Position numbers and translations under genes: made by a program | Origin: Oceanirhabdus sp. W0125-5 | Lineage (GTDB): Bacteria; Bacillota; Clostridia; Clostridiales; Clostridiaceae | Direction: 5' to 3' | Length of the DNA stretch: 64,000 bases | Assembly: GCF_027938815.1 (NCBI RefSeq) | Contig: NZ_CP115913.1 | Location: 4,746,001-4,810,000, forward strand | Shown: positions 1 through 8,318 of the stretch, piece after piece | Numbering within the stretch: the stretch's first letter is position 1 | How the letters are laid out: every line of letters starts with the position of its first letter | Notes under the pieces: generated by a model | What the model was told of the DNA's origin: nothing | Database searches by the model: none | The model's input: the letters and a program-made list of their open reading frames with translations, nothing else

Positions 1-240
1 ATTTTATTTCGTTATAAATTAAGATATCAAGGATATATAAGCAGTATCTTTAGTTGGGCATTAATCATTTGGATTATTGTCCAGTGCATAATGCTTAATT
101 CTGTTAATATCTTGCATGTCATATATTTTATCATTGGATTGATTGAAGCTATTTTATCAATAATAATTTTATTTAAAAAACGTTTGTTTCCAACAAATAT
201 TGTTTTAAACTTCTATAGAAAAATAAACAAAGAACAGTAA
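1..240 (+). CDS. C-terminal end of a membrane protein (cut by window edge)
   Basis: Frame 1 is open from the first base to a TAA at 238-240, giving 79 residues with no start inside the window. Two hydrophobic stretches (about residues 17-32 and 38-58) look like membrane helices, followed by a basic tail ending KINKEQ. I do not recognise the family. It is followed directly by a hairpin terminator that it shares with the convergent gene on the other strand. Confidence 0.6.
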   Translation: MLFRYKLRYQGYISSIFSWALIIWIIVQCIMLNSVNILHVIYFIIGLIEAILSIIILFKKRLFPTNIVLNFYRKINKEQ

Positions 241-242
241 GG

Positions 243-270
243 AAAGGAGATAAATTAATTATCTCCTTTT
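243..270. terminator. Bidirectional intrinsic terminator
   Basis: A 10-bp perfect stem (AAAGGAGATA / TATCTCCTTT) with a short AT loop sits between two convergent genes. It has T-rich sequence on the plus-strand side, so it can end both transcripts. Confidence 0.7.
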
Positions 271-276
271 CTTATT

Positions 277-492
277 CTACGCTAAAGTTACTTCTGATTC
301 TGTAACATCAATAACTTTAGCGTTCTTCTTCTTAACAAGTGATCCACCTGTTGAATAGAATACGTTCTGAGTAATTATCTCATCCATAAGTGAATTTACT
401 TCTGCATCACTTATATCTTCTCTTACCTCATTAATAGTTAATGTTGTTATATCATCGCTAGCTGTTACGAATTTCATACTTAGTTTCTTCAT
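277..492 (-). CDS. DUF2922 family protein
   Basis: This 71-residue protein begins MKKLSMKFVT, has the middle ISDAEVNSLMDEII and the tail GGSLVKKKNAKVIDVTESEV. That is the usual length and pattern of DUF2922 proteins of Clostridia and Bacilli. The ATG at 492 follows an AAGGAGAG ribosome site with correct spacing. It lies downstream of a DUF1659 gene on the same strand, and the two families are commonly paired in a small operon. No biochemical function is known to me. There is no signal peptide or membrane helix, so it is probably a small cytoplasmic protein. Confidence 0.85.
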   Translation of the reverse strand: MKKLSMKFVTASDDITTLTINEVREDISDAEVNSLMDEIITQNVFYSTGGSLVKKKNAKVIDVTESEVTLA

Positions 493-593
493 TGTTTTCT
501 CTCCTTTTATTTAATTTATTATGAAATTAAGCTTGTCCTTCCCTCATATAACTGTTGCTAAATTCCTCTTAAGTAATCAATCAATTTTTGTAA

Positions 594-818
594 TTACTCA
601 CTTATCAAAAGATTATCATTAACTCTCTGAATGTACTTAGTCGGATATGGTAATACTGCAGCTATCTTTGCTCCTACAGCATATATAGCCTCATCAAATG
701 CATCAATCTTAATTTTTGAGAATCTGAAATTCTTGATTTCATCCCCTCCTGATGCTTTAGTACCAGTCTTTACTCCTACAATTAAATCACTGTCCACTCT
801 TGTTTTTGTAACTGCCAT
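594..818 (-). CDS. DUF1659 family protein
   Basis: I choose the ATG at 818 (MAVTKTRVDSDL), which gives 74 residues. A GAGGAGG ribosome site lies about nine bases upstream, whereas the longer in-frame TTG start would translate through that site. The sequence MAVTKTRVDSDLIVGVKTG, then FSKIKIDAFDEAIYAVG, matches the usual DUF1659 layout. It is the first gene of a two-gene unit with the DUF2922 gene about 100 bases downstream. The function of the family is unknown. Confidence 0.85.
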   Translation of the reverse strand: MAVTKTRVDSDLIVGVKTGTKASGGDEIKNFRFSKIKIDAFDEAIYAVGAKIAAVLPYPTKYIQRVNDNLLISE

Positions 819-944
819 AATATAATTCCTCCTCAATTTTTTTTGAAAGCTTTTCTGTGTTGTGCTTTCATAAGGATATATGCAAAGAAAAATAAAAGTT
901 ATAAAATTTTTTCAACATTATTTAAAAAAAGAGATCTATGTAAC

Positions 945-977
945 AAAAAAGGCAGTGGAATCCCACTACCTTTTAAA
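945..977. terminator. Intrinsic terminator
   Basis: The stem AAAGGCAGTGG / CCACTACCTTT (one G-T pair) has an AATC loop, with A/T runs on both sides. It sits directly 3' of the minus-strand CPBP remnant. Confidence 0.65.
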
Positions 978-1003
978 TACTTTTAATTCTATACCTTATA
1001 TTC

Positions 1004-1342
1004 TTAATTAATTTCATAATTTTTATTTGATTTTTCTCCCACTCTAAAGGTTAAATAAATACCTAATAGGATAACTATACCTATTCTAATTCTAAGAATA
1101 CTATTTATAACCTCTGATTCACTTGGTTCAGTTATAAATAAAGTAAAATCCCATAAAGCATGTACCAATATACAAGGTAACATTAAATCAGTTTCATATC
1201 TAACAACTGCCATAATCAGACCAAATCCAAAAGCAAACATAACCTGTATTAATGTATCAACAATGTTTGCACCGTAAAGTAATGCACCAAGATGAAATAG
1301 TGCAAATATTAATGATGATATTAAAATTGCCTTTTCTCTAAA
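1004..1342 (-). pseudogene. 5'-truncated CPBP-family intramembrane protease remnant
   Basis: The frame is open from 1342 down to the stop at 1004, with a TGA at 1345-1343 cutting it off upstream. The readable part starts FREKAILISS, then IFALFHLGALLYG (the F...H motif of the family), then VRYETDLMLPCILVHALWD (the late HxxxD/N motif). The glutamate pair that normally precedes FR in the first motif (EExxFR) is missing because the frame ends there and the next gene stops a few bases away. A 78-residue ORF from an internal ATG at 1240 exists but lacks two of the conserved motifs. I read this as a decayed Abi/CPBP gene rather than a functional small protein. Confidence 0.7.
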
Positions 1343-1350
1343 TCACCACA

Positions 1351-2022
1351 TTATTCAGTAATTAAATTACGAATATATATCCTTGAATTCCCTGTATTTT
1401 TTAGCTGTAAATCCTTAATCATATATGGCCCCCCAATATACCACTCATATAGAACTACATTATCAATAATAATAGAACTTTGAATAGGCTCACCATTTAA
1501 TAACAGTTCAATAATAGATTTATTCCTTAACTCCCCCTTAGCTTCAAAGGTAAGCTTACTTATTTCTGTTGAATAAAATGGCAATTCGTAAGATTTATCA
1601 GGCTCTAATTTAAAATAGGATTCATCTTCTATGGATTCATCTTCATGGGACTCCTCTTTATATACTAAATTTATTTTTACACATTCCGTGTCTATTTTTT
1701 TAGTTGATATTAATTTTAATTGTGAAACTTTCTTATTCAATTCCCATCTGCATTGATCTAGAAAATGACATTTTGCCTCCAATAGTTCTCCATCAACTAA
1801 TAGCTTTAAAAACTCTTCCTTGCTTTCACACCCATTCTGCTCTGGTTTGAAAATTTTTTCTAATTCAACGTACTCTATTATTTTATCTACTTCTATATCT
1901 AGATTGTATTCAAATTCCATCTCAGGTTCTTGTATACGTTTAGTTTCGCAATAATCTTCACTTAAAGCCTCAATATACTTATACAAATCCCTATCCCACC
2001 AGGAGTCATTTTCAAATTTCAT
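1351..2022 (-). CDS. Hypothetical acidic protein
   Basis: About 223 residues from the ATG at 2022 (MKFENDSWWD). An AGTGAGG ribosome site sits upstream of this ATG, while an upstream in-frame GTG at 2037 lies inside that site. The protein is rich in Glu and Lys, with an acidic stretch around residues 125-145 (ESHEDESIEDES) and a beta-rich looking C-terminal third ending NSRIYIRNLITE. There is no signal peptide or membrane segment. I do not recognise a family. It lies head to tail with the CPBP remnant and may once have shared its transcript. Confidence 0.6.
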   Translation of the reverse strand: MKFENDSWWDRDLYKYIEALSEDYCETKRIQEPEMEFEYNLDIEVDKIIEYVELEKIFKPEQNGCESKEEFLKLLVDGELLEAKCHFLDQCRWELNKKVSQLKLISTKKIDTECVKINLVYKEESHEDESIEDESYFKLEPDKSYELPFYSTEISKLTFEAKGELRNKSIIELLLNGEPIQSSIIIDNVVLYEWYIGGPYMIKDLQLKNTGNSRIYIRNLITE

Positions 2023-2146
2023 ATATTTAAACCTCACTTTTTCATCTTATTGTTTTTCTTCACTATATAATATGAAGTACCATTATTAAATGCAAATATT
2101 TTAAAATATATTTATTAGATGAAAATGATGATAAATTAATTACATA

Positions 2147-2193
2147 AAGCATCCCATTGTCAACATATAACTCATATTGACAATGGGATGCTT
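2147..2193 (-). terminator. Long-stem terminator
   Basis: A perfect 17-bp inverted repeat (AAGCATCCCATTGTCAA and its complement) with a 13-base loop lies 20 bases past the stop of the HTH gene. T-rich sequence on the minus-strand side is modest. Confidence 0.65.
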
Positions 2194-2213
2194 AGAATTA
2201 GATTCTTTATAAT

Positions 2214-2408
2214 TTAATCAAAAAATATTTCCTCAACACTCATTCCAAATAAATCTTTTATTACCTTGGCTTCATTAAGTGTAAATTGACTATGACCATT
2301 TTCTTTTCTTACATACGATTCTCTAGTAATTTCAAGAAGTTCAGCCATACTCTTTTGCTTTATATCTCTTCTAGCTCGTAAACTTTTCAATTTGTAATTC
2401 TTTTCCAT
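2214..2408 (-). CDS. Small XRE/Cro-type helix-turn-helix protein
   Basis: The 64-residue protein consists almost only of one helix-turn-helix: LKSLRARRDIKQKSMAELLEITRESYVRKENGHSQFT, then AKVIKDLFGMSVEEIFFD, which is the standard end of XRE regulators. It starts at the ATG at 2408 after an AGGGGAT ribosome site. No sensor domain is present. Such proteins act as DNA-binding repressors or as immunity-type regulators of small mobile or toxin modules; no partner is visible here. The long palindrome 3' of it could be its terminator. Confidence 0.8.
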   Translation of the reverse strand: MEKNYKLKSLRARRDIKQKSMAELLEITRESYVRKENGHSQFTLNEAKVIKDLFGMSVEEIFFD

Positions 2409-2511
2409 AACTTATCCCCTACTTCCCCAAAATTTACTACAAATAAATTTTAAAACTTTTTCCTTTAATTGTCAATTAATGTCATAAAATAATCACTTTT
2501 GTGAAAAATTT

Positions 2512-2643
2512 TTATCTTATTATAACCTCGTTTATTCCTAAATCCTTTAAGTCTTCATATGTATTAATGCCAATTTTATTTAATTTTTCCTCAAGGGATT
2601 TTCCAATATTTATAATTTTACTTAGATCACTAATAATTATCAC
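2512..2643 (-). CDS. Truncated TfoX C-terminal-domain-like small protein
   Basis: A 43-residue frame (GTG at 2643, TAA at 2514-2512) reads SDLSKIINIGKSLEEKLNKIG, then INTYEDLKDLGINEVIIR. That is the helix-hairpin-helix start of a TfoX_C domain (LxNIGKxLExKLxxIGIxTxEDLKxLG). The family usually continues for roughly 35 more residues, so this copy stops early. The ribosome-site-like AGAGGTG overlaps the GTG, so the start is uncertain. It lies four bases after the sugar kinase stop and is probably on the same transcript. It could be a small functional HhH peptide or a remnant. Confidence 0.45.
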   Translation of the reverse strand: MIIISDLSKIINIGKSLEEKLNKIGINTYEDLKDLGINEVIIR

Positions 2644-2647
2644 CTCT

Positions 2648-3562
2648 TTATCTAAATTTATCTATTTTAACTTTCTGTAATAGTTTTTCAACCTCCTCTT
2701 TCTTACATAGATCAAATGAAAAAGCAGTAGCACTTCCTGCTGCAATTCCCCATCTAAATGCTTCAACTACATCTGTTTTTTGAGAATAATTATCTAAAAA
2801 TCCTGCTATCAAAGAGTCTCCAGCCCCAACTGAGTTCAGTACCTCTCCTCTTGGTGCTTCACCATAATAAATCCCTTCTTTACTTATAAGTACAGCTCCT
2901 TTTGAAGCCATAGAAACTATCACATTTTCAGCTCCCATTTCTCGGAGTTTCATTCCATAAAAAATTCCTTCTACTGCAGTATTTATTTCAACATCAAATA
3001 TTTCACTTAATTCATGGTTATTTGGTTTTATTAAGAATGGTTTATGTACTAAAGTACTAGTCAATCCTTCTCCTGTTGTATCAACTACCACCTTCACACC
3101 CCTATTAAGAAGTTTTTCTTGTATCTTAGCATAAATATCCCTTGGCAGTTTATTTTGAACATTCCCTGCAAGAACTAGATAATCTTCACATGTCAATTGT
3201 GCTATCTTATTAAACAATTCTCTTAAATTCTTTTCTGTTATATTTGGACCAGGTGCATTTATCTCTGTTTCATTACCAGATTTAAGCTTTATATTGATTC
3301 GTGAATCTCCATCTGTACTAATAAATTCAGTACTTACCCCTTCTCTTTCTAAAAAGTCTTTAATAAACTCACCAGTAAATCCACCTATAAACCCTAATGC
3401 CTTAGTTTTATTATTTAAGTTATTTAAAACTCTTGATACATTAATACCTTTCCCCCCTGGATATTTGTATTCCTTTTTTATTCTATTTATTTCCCCTTCT
3501 TTAAATTCATCAACCTGAACTATGTAATCTATTGAAGGATTTAATGTCAATGTATATATCAT
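2648..3562 (-). CDS. fruK: 1-phosphofructokinase (PfkB/FruK family)
   Basis: The 304-residue protein should phosphorylate fructose-1-phosphate to fructose-1,6-bisphosphate in the cytoplasm. It begins MIYTLTLNPSIDYIVQVDEF, carries the PfkB signature PGGKGINVSRVL near residues 36-47, NAPGPNI near 100, and the C-terminal motif SVGAGDSLIAGF with the catalytic Asp near residue 245. Length and motifs fit FruK/LacC kinases. There is no fruA PTS gene or fruR next to it, so tagatose-6-phosphate kinase (LacC) is an alternative. A TfoX-C-like short frame follows after four bases. Confidence 0.8.
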   Translation of the reverse strand: MIYTLTLNPSIDYIVQVDEFKEGEINRIKKEYKYPGGKGINVSRVLNNLNNKTKALGFIGGFTGEFIKDFLEREGVSTEFISTDGDSRINIKLKSGNETEINAPGPNITEKNLRELFNKIAQLTCEDYLVLAGNVQNKLPRDIYAKIQEKLLNRGVKVVVDTTGEGLTSTLVHKPFLIKPNNHELSEIFDVEINTAVEGIFYGMKLREMGAENVIVSMASKGAVLISKEGIYYGEAPRGEVLNSVGAGDSLIAGFLDNYSQKTDVVEAFRWGIAAGSATAFSFDLCKKEEVEKLLQKVKIDKFR

Positions 3563-3685
3563 TTTCAGTCACAACCTTTTAATTTTATCAAACTTATTCT
3601 TTATTAATTATACTCATATTATAATACAAAGTCGAGATTGTACTTTTCCACAAACAAAAAGATGACACAACTGTGCCACCCATAA

Positions 3686-4213
3686 TTAATATTTTAATTT
3701 CTCTAACCTTCTTAAGTCATTATAAAAATCTTTACAGTTCATATATGGGCATTCCTCAATGAAATACCATAATGATATCGCATGTATAAGTTCATATGCT
3801 ATGTTATAGTATTCATCACTTTTAGGATTCATTCTCCTAAAATTCTCATGGATTGTCCATTCCTTTATAAACCAAGATATATACCAAAATCCTTTAGACA
3901 TTGCTTTATGATATTCATTATCAATATTCTTATTATCAGTTTCATTTTGAGTTTCAGTTTCATTTTGAGTTTCAGTTTCATTTTGAGTTTCATTTTCATT
4001 TTGAGTTTCAGTTTCATTTTGAGTTTCATTTTCATTTGGAAATATAGCTTCATTCTTTGTTTCTATATCCTTATACCTATACTCACAATATTCAAGCATG
4101 TACTTCAATAAACTAATGAACTTATCATGTCTCCAAACTAATCGCGTCTTAATATTGAATAAAAATGTATTTTCTCCACCTTGTAATTCATCTAATAATT
4201 TTTCATATTCCAT
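3686..4213 (-). CDS. Hypothetical protein with an internal NETETQ hexapeptide repeat
   Basis: This 175-residue protein has an N-terminal helical part (EYEKLLDELQGGENTFLF ... LLKYMLEYCEYRYKDIE) and a C-terminal helical part (HKAMSKGFWYISWFIKEWTIHENFRRMN ... YELIHAISLWYFIEECPYMNCKDFYNDLRRLEKLKY). Between them, at about residues 59-92, lie six hexapeptides of the form NE(T/N)ETQ. The repeat is an exact 18-bp multiple, so copy changes keep the frame. I do not recognise the outer domain. It has no signal peptide. The start ATG at 4213 follows an AAGAGG ribosome site. The repeat looks like a length-variable, soluble linker between two helical halves. Confidence 0.6.
   Translation of the reverse strand: MEYEKLLDELQGGENTFLFNIKTRLVWRHDKFISLLKYMLEYCEYRYKDIETKNEAIFPNENETQNETETQNENETQNETETQNETETQNETDNKNIDNEYHKAMSKGFWYISWFIKEWTIHENFRRMNPKSDEYYNIAYELIHAISLWYFIEECPYMNCKDFYNDLRRLEKLKY
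3936..4037. repeat. 18-bp in-frame tandem repeat (about 5.7 copies)
   Basis: The plus-strand unit is TCAGTTTCATTTTGAGTT with variants that swap CAG for CAT. Each unit encodes one NETETQ or NENETQ hexapeptide of the surrounding minus-strand gene. Units are nearly identical in DNA, which points to recent slippage. Confidence 0.85.
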
Positions 4214-4684
4214 ACGCCAATCCTCTTCTTGCCTTTACATAAAGCTTCAATTTAATAATAACCACTTAAACCTCTATAATCAGCACGTTTTGGTTTTATA
4301 TAATATATTTTACCATATTTCTCAAATCAAATCATCACATTTTAATATATTTTTTAAATCAATTAAATTTATGATTTAACGCCAATGAAATCCTTCAAAT
4401 TATTAAGCTTAAATAATTACCATCACAAGTTATTCAAATATAAACATAATACTACTTTTTTCATCATTTATTCACCATATATTGACGGCATCCTGATATT
4501 ACAGTAAAATATTATTATAAACTAACAATTGTATATTTTTTACTAATTAGTATTGTTCTTCATGAAGTTTCATGCTTCTATTATTTACAAGAGATTATAA
4601 AAAACTTTTTAAATAAGTGTTAATATGTCCAAAGTTAAATATAATTATATAAAGATATTTTTACATATCCAAGGAGTAATAAAT
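4214..4684. other. Intergenic region between divergent genes
   Basis: About 470 AT-rich bases separate the repeat-protein gene (minus) from the secreted-protein gene (plus). Apart from one good plus-strand promoter near 4482-4510 and the ribosome site AAGGAG at 4671-4676, I see no gene, stable RNA or clear repeat here. Confidence 0.5.
4482..4510 (+). promoter_or_regulatory. Sigma-A-type promoter for the secreted-protein gene
   Basis: TTGACG at 4482-4487, a 17-bp spacer, then TAAAAT at 4505-4510, about 175 bases upstream of the start codon at 4685. Confidence 0.5.
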
Positions 4685-6130
4685 ATGAAAAAAGCACTTA
4701 TAATATTCTTGATCTTTATTTTCTCCATTTTATGTGTAAGCGAGAAAATCACCGAAAAAAAATACACCATTAGCCCTCTTTCACATAAAAATAATATTAC
4801 TCATATTATGAAAAATTCTTATCCTGAATATATCGAAGAAAAAATTGTTACTAAAGATAACCTTTCTTCTGAGAAACCAAACAACACACCATTTGAAATA
4901 AAAAAAATCACTCTAAAAAATTATGTAAATACCATTGGAAGAAATGATTATGATATACCACTTGATGTTGAATACTCTGGTGAACGAACTACATTCTTTG
5001 GAGAAAGACTCTATTTAAAAATTGAACTCTCTCAAGAAATAAATTGTACTAATTATAAACAAATAATTATATGTGCTAACCCTTATATTGAATTAAATAC
5101 TAATATACATAAAAAATATAATAATATATTAATTATTGCCATTGACCATCCTATTGAGGATAATACTGTTAAAGAATTTGATGTTGTAGTACCAAAAAAA
5201 CTTATATCAAATTATGGTGATACATTAGCTCAGGATACAATTATTAAACTTAAAGCTAATCCACATTTATCTGTGAAAGTAGTCTCCAATACTAAAAACT
5301 TTCCTTTTTCTAAAGATAAGGAATTAAATATTTACTCCACCAAAGTCAAGAAAAACATGAGTTATTCCTTTTCATTAATCTTCAATGGTTCAGTAAATAG
5401 GGAAACTGTTCTACAGTGCGTTAGAAGTGCTTTAGGTGATATTAATCCTAAATTCGACTGGGTATCAGATAGGGAGTTAAAAGTCTCATTTGGATCAATT
5501 AAAGAGCGGATTGATTCAAAAATAAATCTCAGTACTGCACTTGATGCAAATGGAAATAGAATATATTCAACTGTTCTTATTGTAATTGAACCAGATAAAG
5601 AATTAGATTTTAACATAAGTAATTTAATGCCATATAAAAAAGGCTTCACTTGGCATTACAAAGGAACCTTGAATTATAACAGTTATGAGGAAATTGAAAA
5701 GGTAGATAGAAAACCTGATAAGAAAACAATTACAGTACATGGAAAGCTTGAAACCCTCTATAAAAAAACTAAGGAAGACAGTACATATACTAAGATATTT
5801 ACAGTGACAAAAAACAGTTTAGATTTAACATACAAAAATGTTACTATCCCTTTATTAAAAGGACCTATAGAATACGATAACAAATGGTCCCATGACTGGT
5901 ATGACAACAAAAAAGGAGAAACTAAAATAGTAAAAATCTTAGATGATTCTATTATTACTGAAACTACAATATTCGAAGGTTCCTCCTGTCTAAAAAAAAT
6001 ACGAACTATTTACAAAATGGGATCAGGAATAAAAAATATTAAATATTTTAATAATGATACTATTCCCCATACTGCAGAAATATGGCTGAATATTACGTAC
6101 AATGATTATTCAAATTCCCGTTATTATTAA
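4685..6130 (+). CDS. Secreted or membrane-anchored protein of unknown function
   Basis: I choose the ATG at 4685 (MKKALIIFLIFIFSIL) because AAGGAG stands eight bases upstream; the in-frame ATG at 4625 has no ribosome site. This gives 481 residues. The first about 18 residues form a signal peptide or anchor. A Cys follows (SILC), but the residue before it is Leu, so it is not a normal lipobox. The middle part (residues about 160-310) looks beta-rich and resembles bacterial Ig-like repeats only in general character. The last third starts MPYKKGFTWHYKG and continues with alternating hydrophobic strands (KTITVHGKLETL, TKIFTVTKNSLDL). I do not recognise a named family. It ends at a bidirectional terminator shared with nadC. 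Confidence 0.6.
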   Translation: MKKALIIFLIFIFSILCVSEKITEKKYTISPLSHKNNITHIMKNSYPEYIEEKIVTKDNLSSEKPNNTPFEIKKITLKNYVNTIGRNDYDIPLDVEYSGERTTFFGERLYLKIELSQEINCTNYKQIIICANPYIELNTNIHKKYNNILIIAIDHPIEDNTVKEFDVVVPKKLISNYGDTLAQDTIIKLKANPHLSVKVVSNTKNFPFSKDKELNIYSTKVKKNMSYSFSLIFNGSVNRETVLQCVRSALGDINPKFDWVSDRELKVSFGSIKERIDSKINLSTALDANGNRIYSTVLIVIEPDKELDFNISNLMPYKKGFTWHYKGTLNYNSYEEIEKVDRKPDKKTITVHGKLETLYKKTKEDSTYTKIFTVTKNSLDLTYKNVTIPLLKGPIEYDNKWSHDWYDNKKGETKIVKILDDSIITETTIFEGSSCLKKIRTIYKMGSGIKNIKYFNNDTIPHTAEIWLNITYNDYSNSRYY

Positions 6131-6144
6131 AAATTATTTAGAAA

Positions 6145-6180
6145 TAATAAAAGAGTCGTAACGTTACGACTCTTTTATTA
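6145..6180. terminator. Perfect 18-bp palindromic bidirectional terminator
   Basis: TAATAAAAGAGTCGTAAC is followed immediately by its exact reverse complement, with the loop formed from the centre AACGTT. The right half contains the last codons and the stop of nadC (stop at 6164), so the terminator overlaps the coding end. Confidence 0.85.
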
Positions 6181-7009
6181 TTTTTAAATTTTTCATGCTC
6201 ACATCTAACGCTTTAACAGAATGAGTTAATGCTCCACATGATATGAAGTCAACCCCTGTACTAGCAACCTCTTGAATTCTTTCAATTGTCATGTTTCCTG
6301 ATGCTTCAGTAACTTTTTCTCCATTAATAAGTTCAACAGCTTTTTTCATATCTTCTATACTCATATTATCAAGCATTATCACATCAGCTTCTGTATCCAG
6401 TACTTCCTCCACCTCTTCTAGACTTTCAACCTCAACCTCTATAGCTCTTAAATACGGGAAATTGTCTTTAGCTTTTTTAACAGCTTCTCTAATTCCCCCT
6501 GAAGCTTGTATATGATTATCTTTTATCATAAAAGCATCACTGAGAGAGAACCTATGGTTAACTCCTCCTCCAGCTTTTACTGCATATTTTTCTAATACTC
6601 TAAATGTAGGTGTTGTTTTTCTAGTACAAACTATTTTAGTATTAGTTCCCTCTGTTAATTTAACCATAGAATTAGTGATTGTAGCTATACCGCTCATTCT
6701 CTGCAAGAGATTTAATGCGATTCTCTCACCAGACAATACATTCCTTGTATTACCTTTAATTTGTGCTATAACCTCACCATTTTGAAGGGTATCCCCATCT
6801 TTTTTTCTCCATTGAATCTCAACTTCTCCAAGTATCTTAAATACTCGATTGAATACTTCTTTACCTGCAAGTATCCCATTTTCCTTTGCAATTAGATCAA
6901 CAGTACATATACTCTCCTCTTCTATTAATGATTCAGTTGTTATATCTCCATAATATAAGTCTTCAACTAAAGCCCTCTGAATTAGCTCATCAATAACCAC
7001 ATAGTTCAT
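6164..7009 (-). CDS. nadC: Nicotinate-nucleotide pyrophosphorylase (carboxylating)
   Basis: The enzyme converts quinolinate and PRPP to nicotinate mononucleotide, CO2 and pyrophosphate, the third step of de novo NAD synthesis. At 281 residues it has the normal length. Visible hallmarks are GDITTESLI near the N terminus, GERIALNLLQRMSGIAT, the active-site stretch CTRKTTPTFRVLEKYAVKAGG followed by GVNHRFSLSDAFMIKDNH, EVEVESLEE and VIMLDNM, and the closing ISCGALTHSVKALDVSMK. The start overlaps the nadB end by 20 bp, with a GAGGGG ribosome site inside nadB, so the two genes are translationally coupled. Confidence 0.96.
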   Translation of the reverse strand: MNYVVIDELIQRALVEDLYYGDITTESLIEEESICTVDLIAKENGILAGKEVFNRVFKILGEVEIQWRKKDGDTLQNGEVIAQIKGNTRNVLSGERIALNLLQRMSGIATITNSMVKLTEGTNTKIVCTRKTTPTFRVLEKYAVKAGGGVNHRFSLSDAFMIKDNHIQASGGIREAVKKAKDNFPYLRAIEVEVESLEEVEEVLDTEADVIMLDNMSIEDMKKAVELINGEKVTEASGNMTIERIQEVASTGVDFISCGALTHSVKALDVSMKNLKIIKES

Positions 7010-8294
7010 CTTTTAAATCCCCTCTCAAACTTAGAATTTTCTCTCTAAGAAGCCCTTCACTTTTATACTCACTTTTAACTATGGACTTCATATTTTCTAT
7101 ATATATAACACTACTGGGTTTAAAACACTCTTTTTTCAATTCCTTATTAATATCTCCAGCAGCTCTTCTTGAGAATACCAAAGATTCAAGAAGAGAGTTA
7201 CTAGCTAATCTATTATTCCCATGAACCCCTGTACAACTAACTTCTCCCACAGCATATAAATCCCCCATTGAACTTCTTGAATTCATATCAACCTCTATTC
7301 CACCCATAATATAATGTTGCGCTGGTAAAACAGGTATTAGCTCTTTAGTTATATCTATACCTCTTTTTAAACATTCCTTATATATTGAAGGGAACCTACT
7401 TGATATGAATACTTCACCCAAATGTCTCATATCAAGAAAAACATGTTCTTCTCCACTCTCTTTAAGTTCTTTATGAATTGCCCTAGACACCTTATCTCTA
7501 GACATCAATTCATCCACAAATCTCTCCCCCTTGTGATTTATGAGGATTCCCCCCTCACCTCTAACCGATTCAGATATGAGGAACCTTTCCTTCTTTCCCT
7601 TCTCATATAATGCTGTTGGATGAAATTGAATCTTATCCATATCTCTCATTACTATGCCATGACTTAAAGCAATTTCCATTCCTTCTCCCTTAGTAACAGC
7701 TCTATTTGTTGTTGATTTAAAAATTCCTCCAACACCACCTGTAGCCATTACTACTGTCTTTGCAAATATATCATCCTCTTTATCTTCAAAAATTATTCTA
7801 ATTCCTAAGCATCTTTCATCTTTAATTATGAGATTCTCCATTAGACAGTTCTCCATAAGCTTGATGTTCTTTCTCTCCTTACACCTTTTAATAAGAACAT
7901 CATGTACTACTGCCCCTGTTCTGTCTTCACAATGAAGTATTCTATTTATTCTATGAGCACCCTCTCTAGTATAATCAAAGTCTTCCTCATTTTTATCAAA
8001 CTCTACCCCAAGTTCTATAAGTCTATTTATATTTTCTCTTGATTCTCGTACAAGTATATCCACTGCCTGTAATGAGTTAATATTTCCTCCAGCTCTACAT
8101 GTATCTTCAATAAATCTATCATAATCACTCTCATCTCGTGCTACAGAGATTCCCCCTTGTGCAAGAAATGAATTACAACAATTAACCTCTCCTTTTGTTA
8201 CAATGAGCACCTGAATATTCTCATCAATATTTAGGGCAGTATATAATCCTGCTATTCCCGCTCCTACTATTAATACATCCGTATTCACTTTCAC
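6990..8294 (-). CDS. nadB: L-aspartate oxidase
   Basis: This FAD enzyme oxidises L-aspartate to iminoaspartate for quinolinate synthesis. Seen: N-terminal dinucleotide motif LIVGAGIAGLYTAL, NSFLAQGGISVA, HRINRILHCEDRTGAVVHDVL, DKIQFHPTALYE, SESVRGEGGILIN, and PAQHYIMGGIEVD near residue 345. It has 434 residues, shorter than the about 530 of E. coli NadB because the C-terminal helical extension is reduced, which is usual in clostridia. The GTG at 8294 is one base from AGGAGG; the GTG at 8288 has better spacing and may be the true start. It lies 24 bases after nadA in the nadABC operon. Confidence 0.96.
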   Translation of the reverse strand: MKVNTDVLIVGAGIAGLYTALNIDENIQVLIVTKGEVNCCNSFLAQGGISVARDESDYDRFIEDTCRAGGNINSLQAVDILVRESRENINRLIELGVEFDKNEEDFDYTREGAHRINRILHCEDRTGAVVHDVLIKRCKERKNIKLMENCLMENLIIKDERCLGIRIIFEDKEDDIFAKTVVMATGGVGGIFKSTTNRAVTKGEGMEIALSHGIVMRDMDKIQFHPTALYEKGKKERFLISESVRGEGGILINHKGERFVDELMSRDKVSRAIHKELKESGEEHVFLDMRHLGEVFISSRFPSIYKECLKRGIDITKELIPVLPAQHYIMGGIEVDMNSRSSMGDLYAVGEVSCTGVHGNNRLASNSLLESLVFSRRAAGDINKELKKECFKPSSVIYIENMKSIVKSEYKSEGLLREKILSLRGDLKDELCGY

Positions 8295-8318
8295 TCCTCC
8301 TGAAAAATTATTACTCCA

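Noticed and set aside
3936..4037. Tandem repeat considered as a CRISPR-like array
   Set aside because: Units are 18 bp with no spacers between them, lie inside a coding frame and encode a hexapeptide; no cas genes are nearby.
4098..4379. Plus-strand 93-codon frame over the start of the repeat protein
   Set aside because: Antisense to the minus-strand gene and without a ribosome site; the rest lies in AT-rich intergenic DNA.
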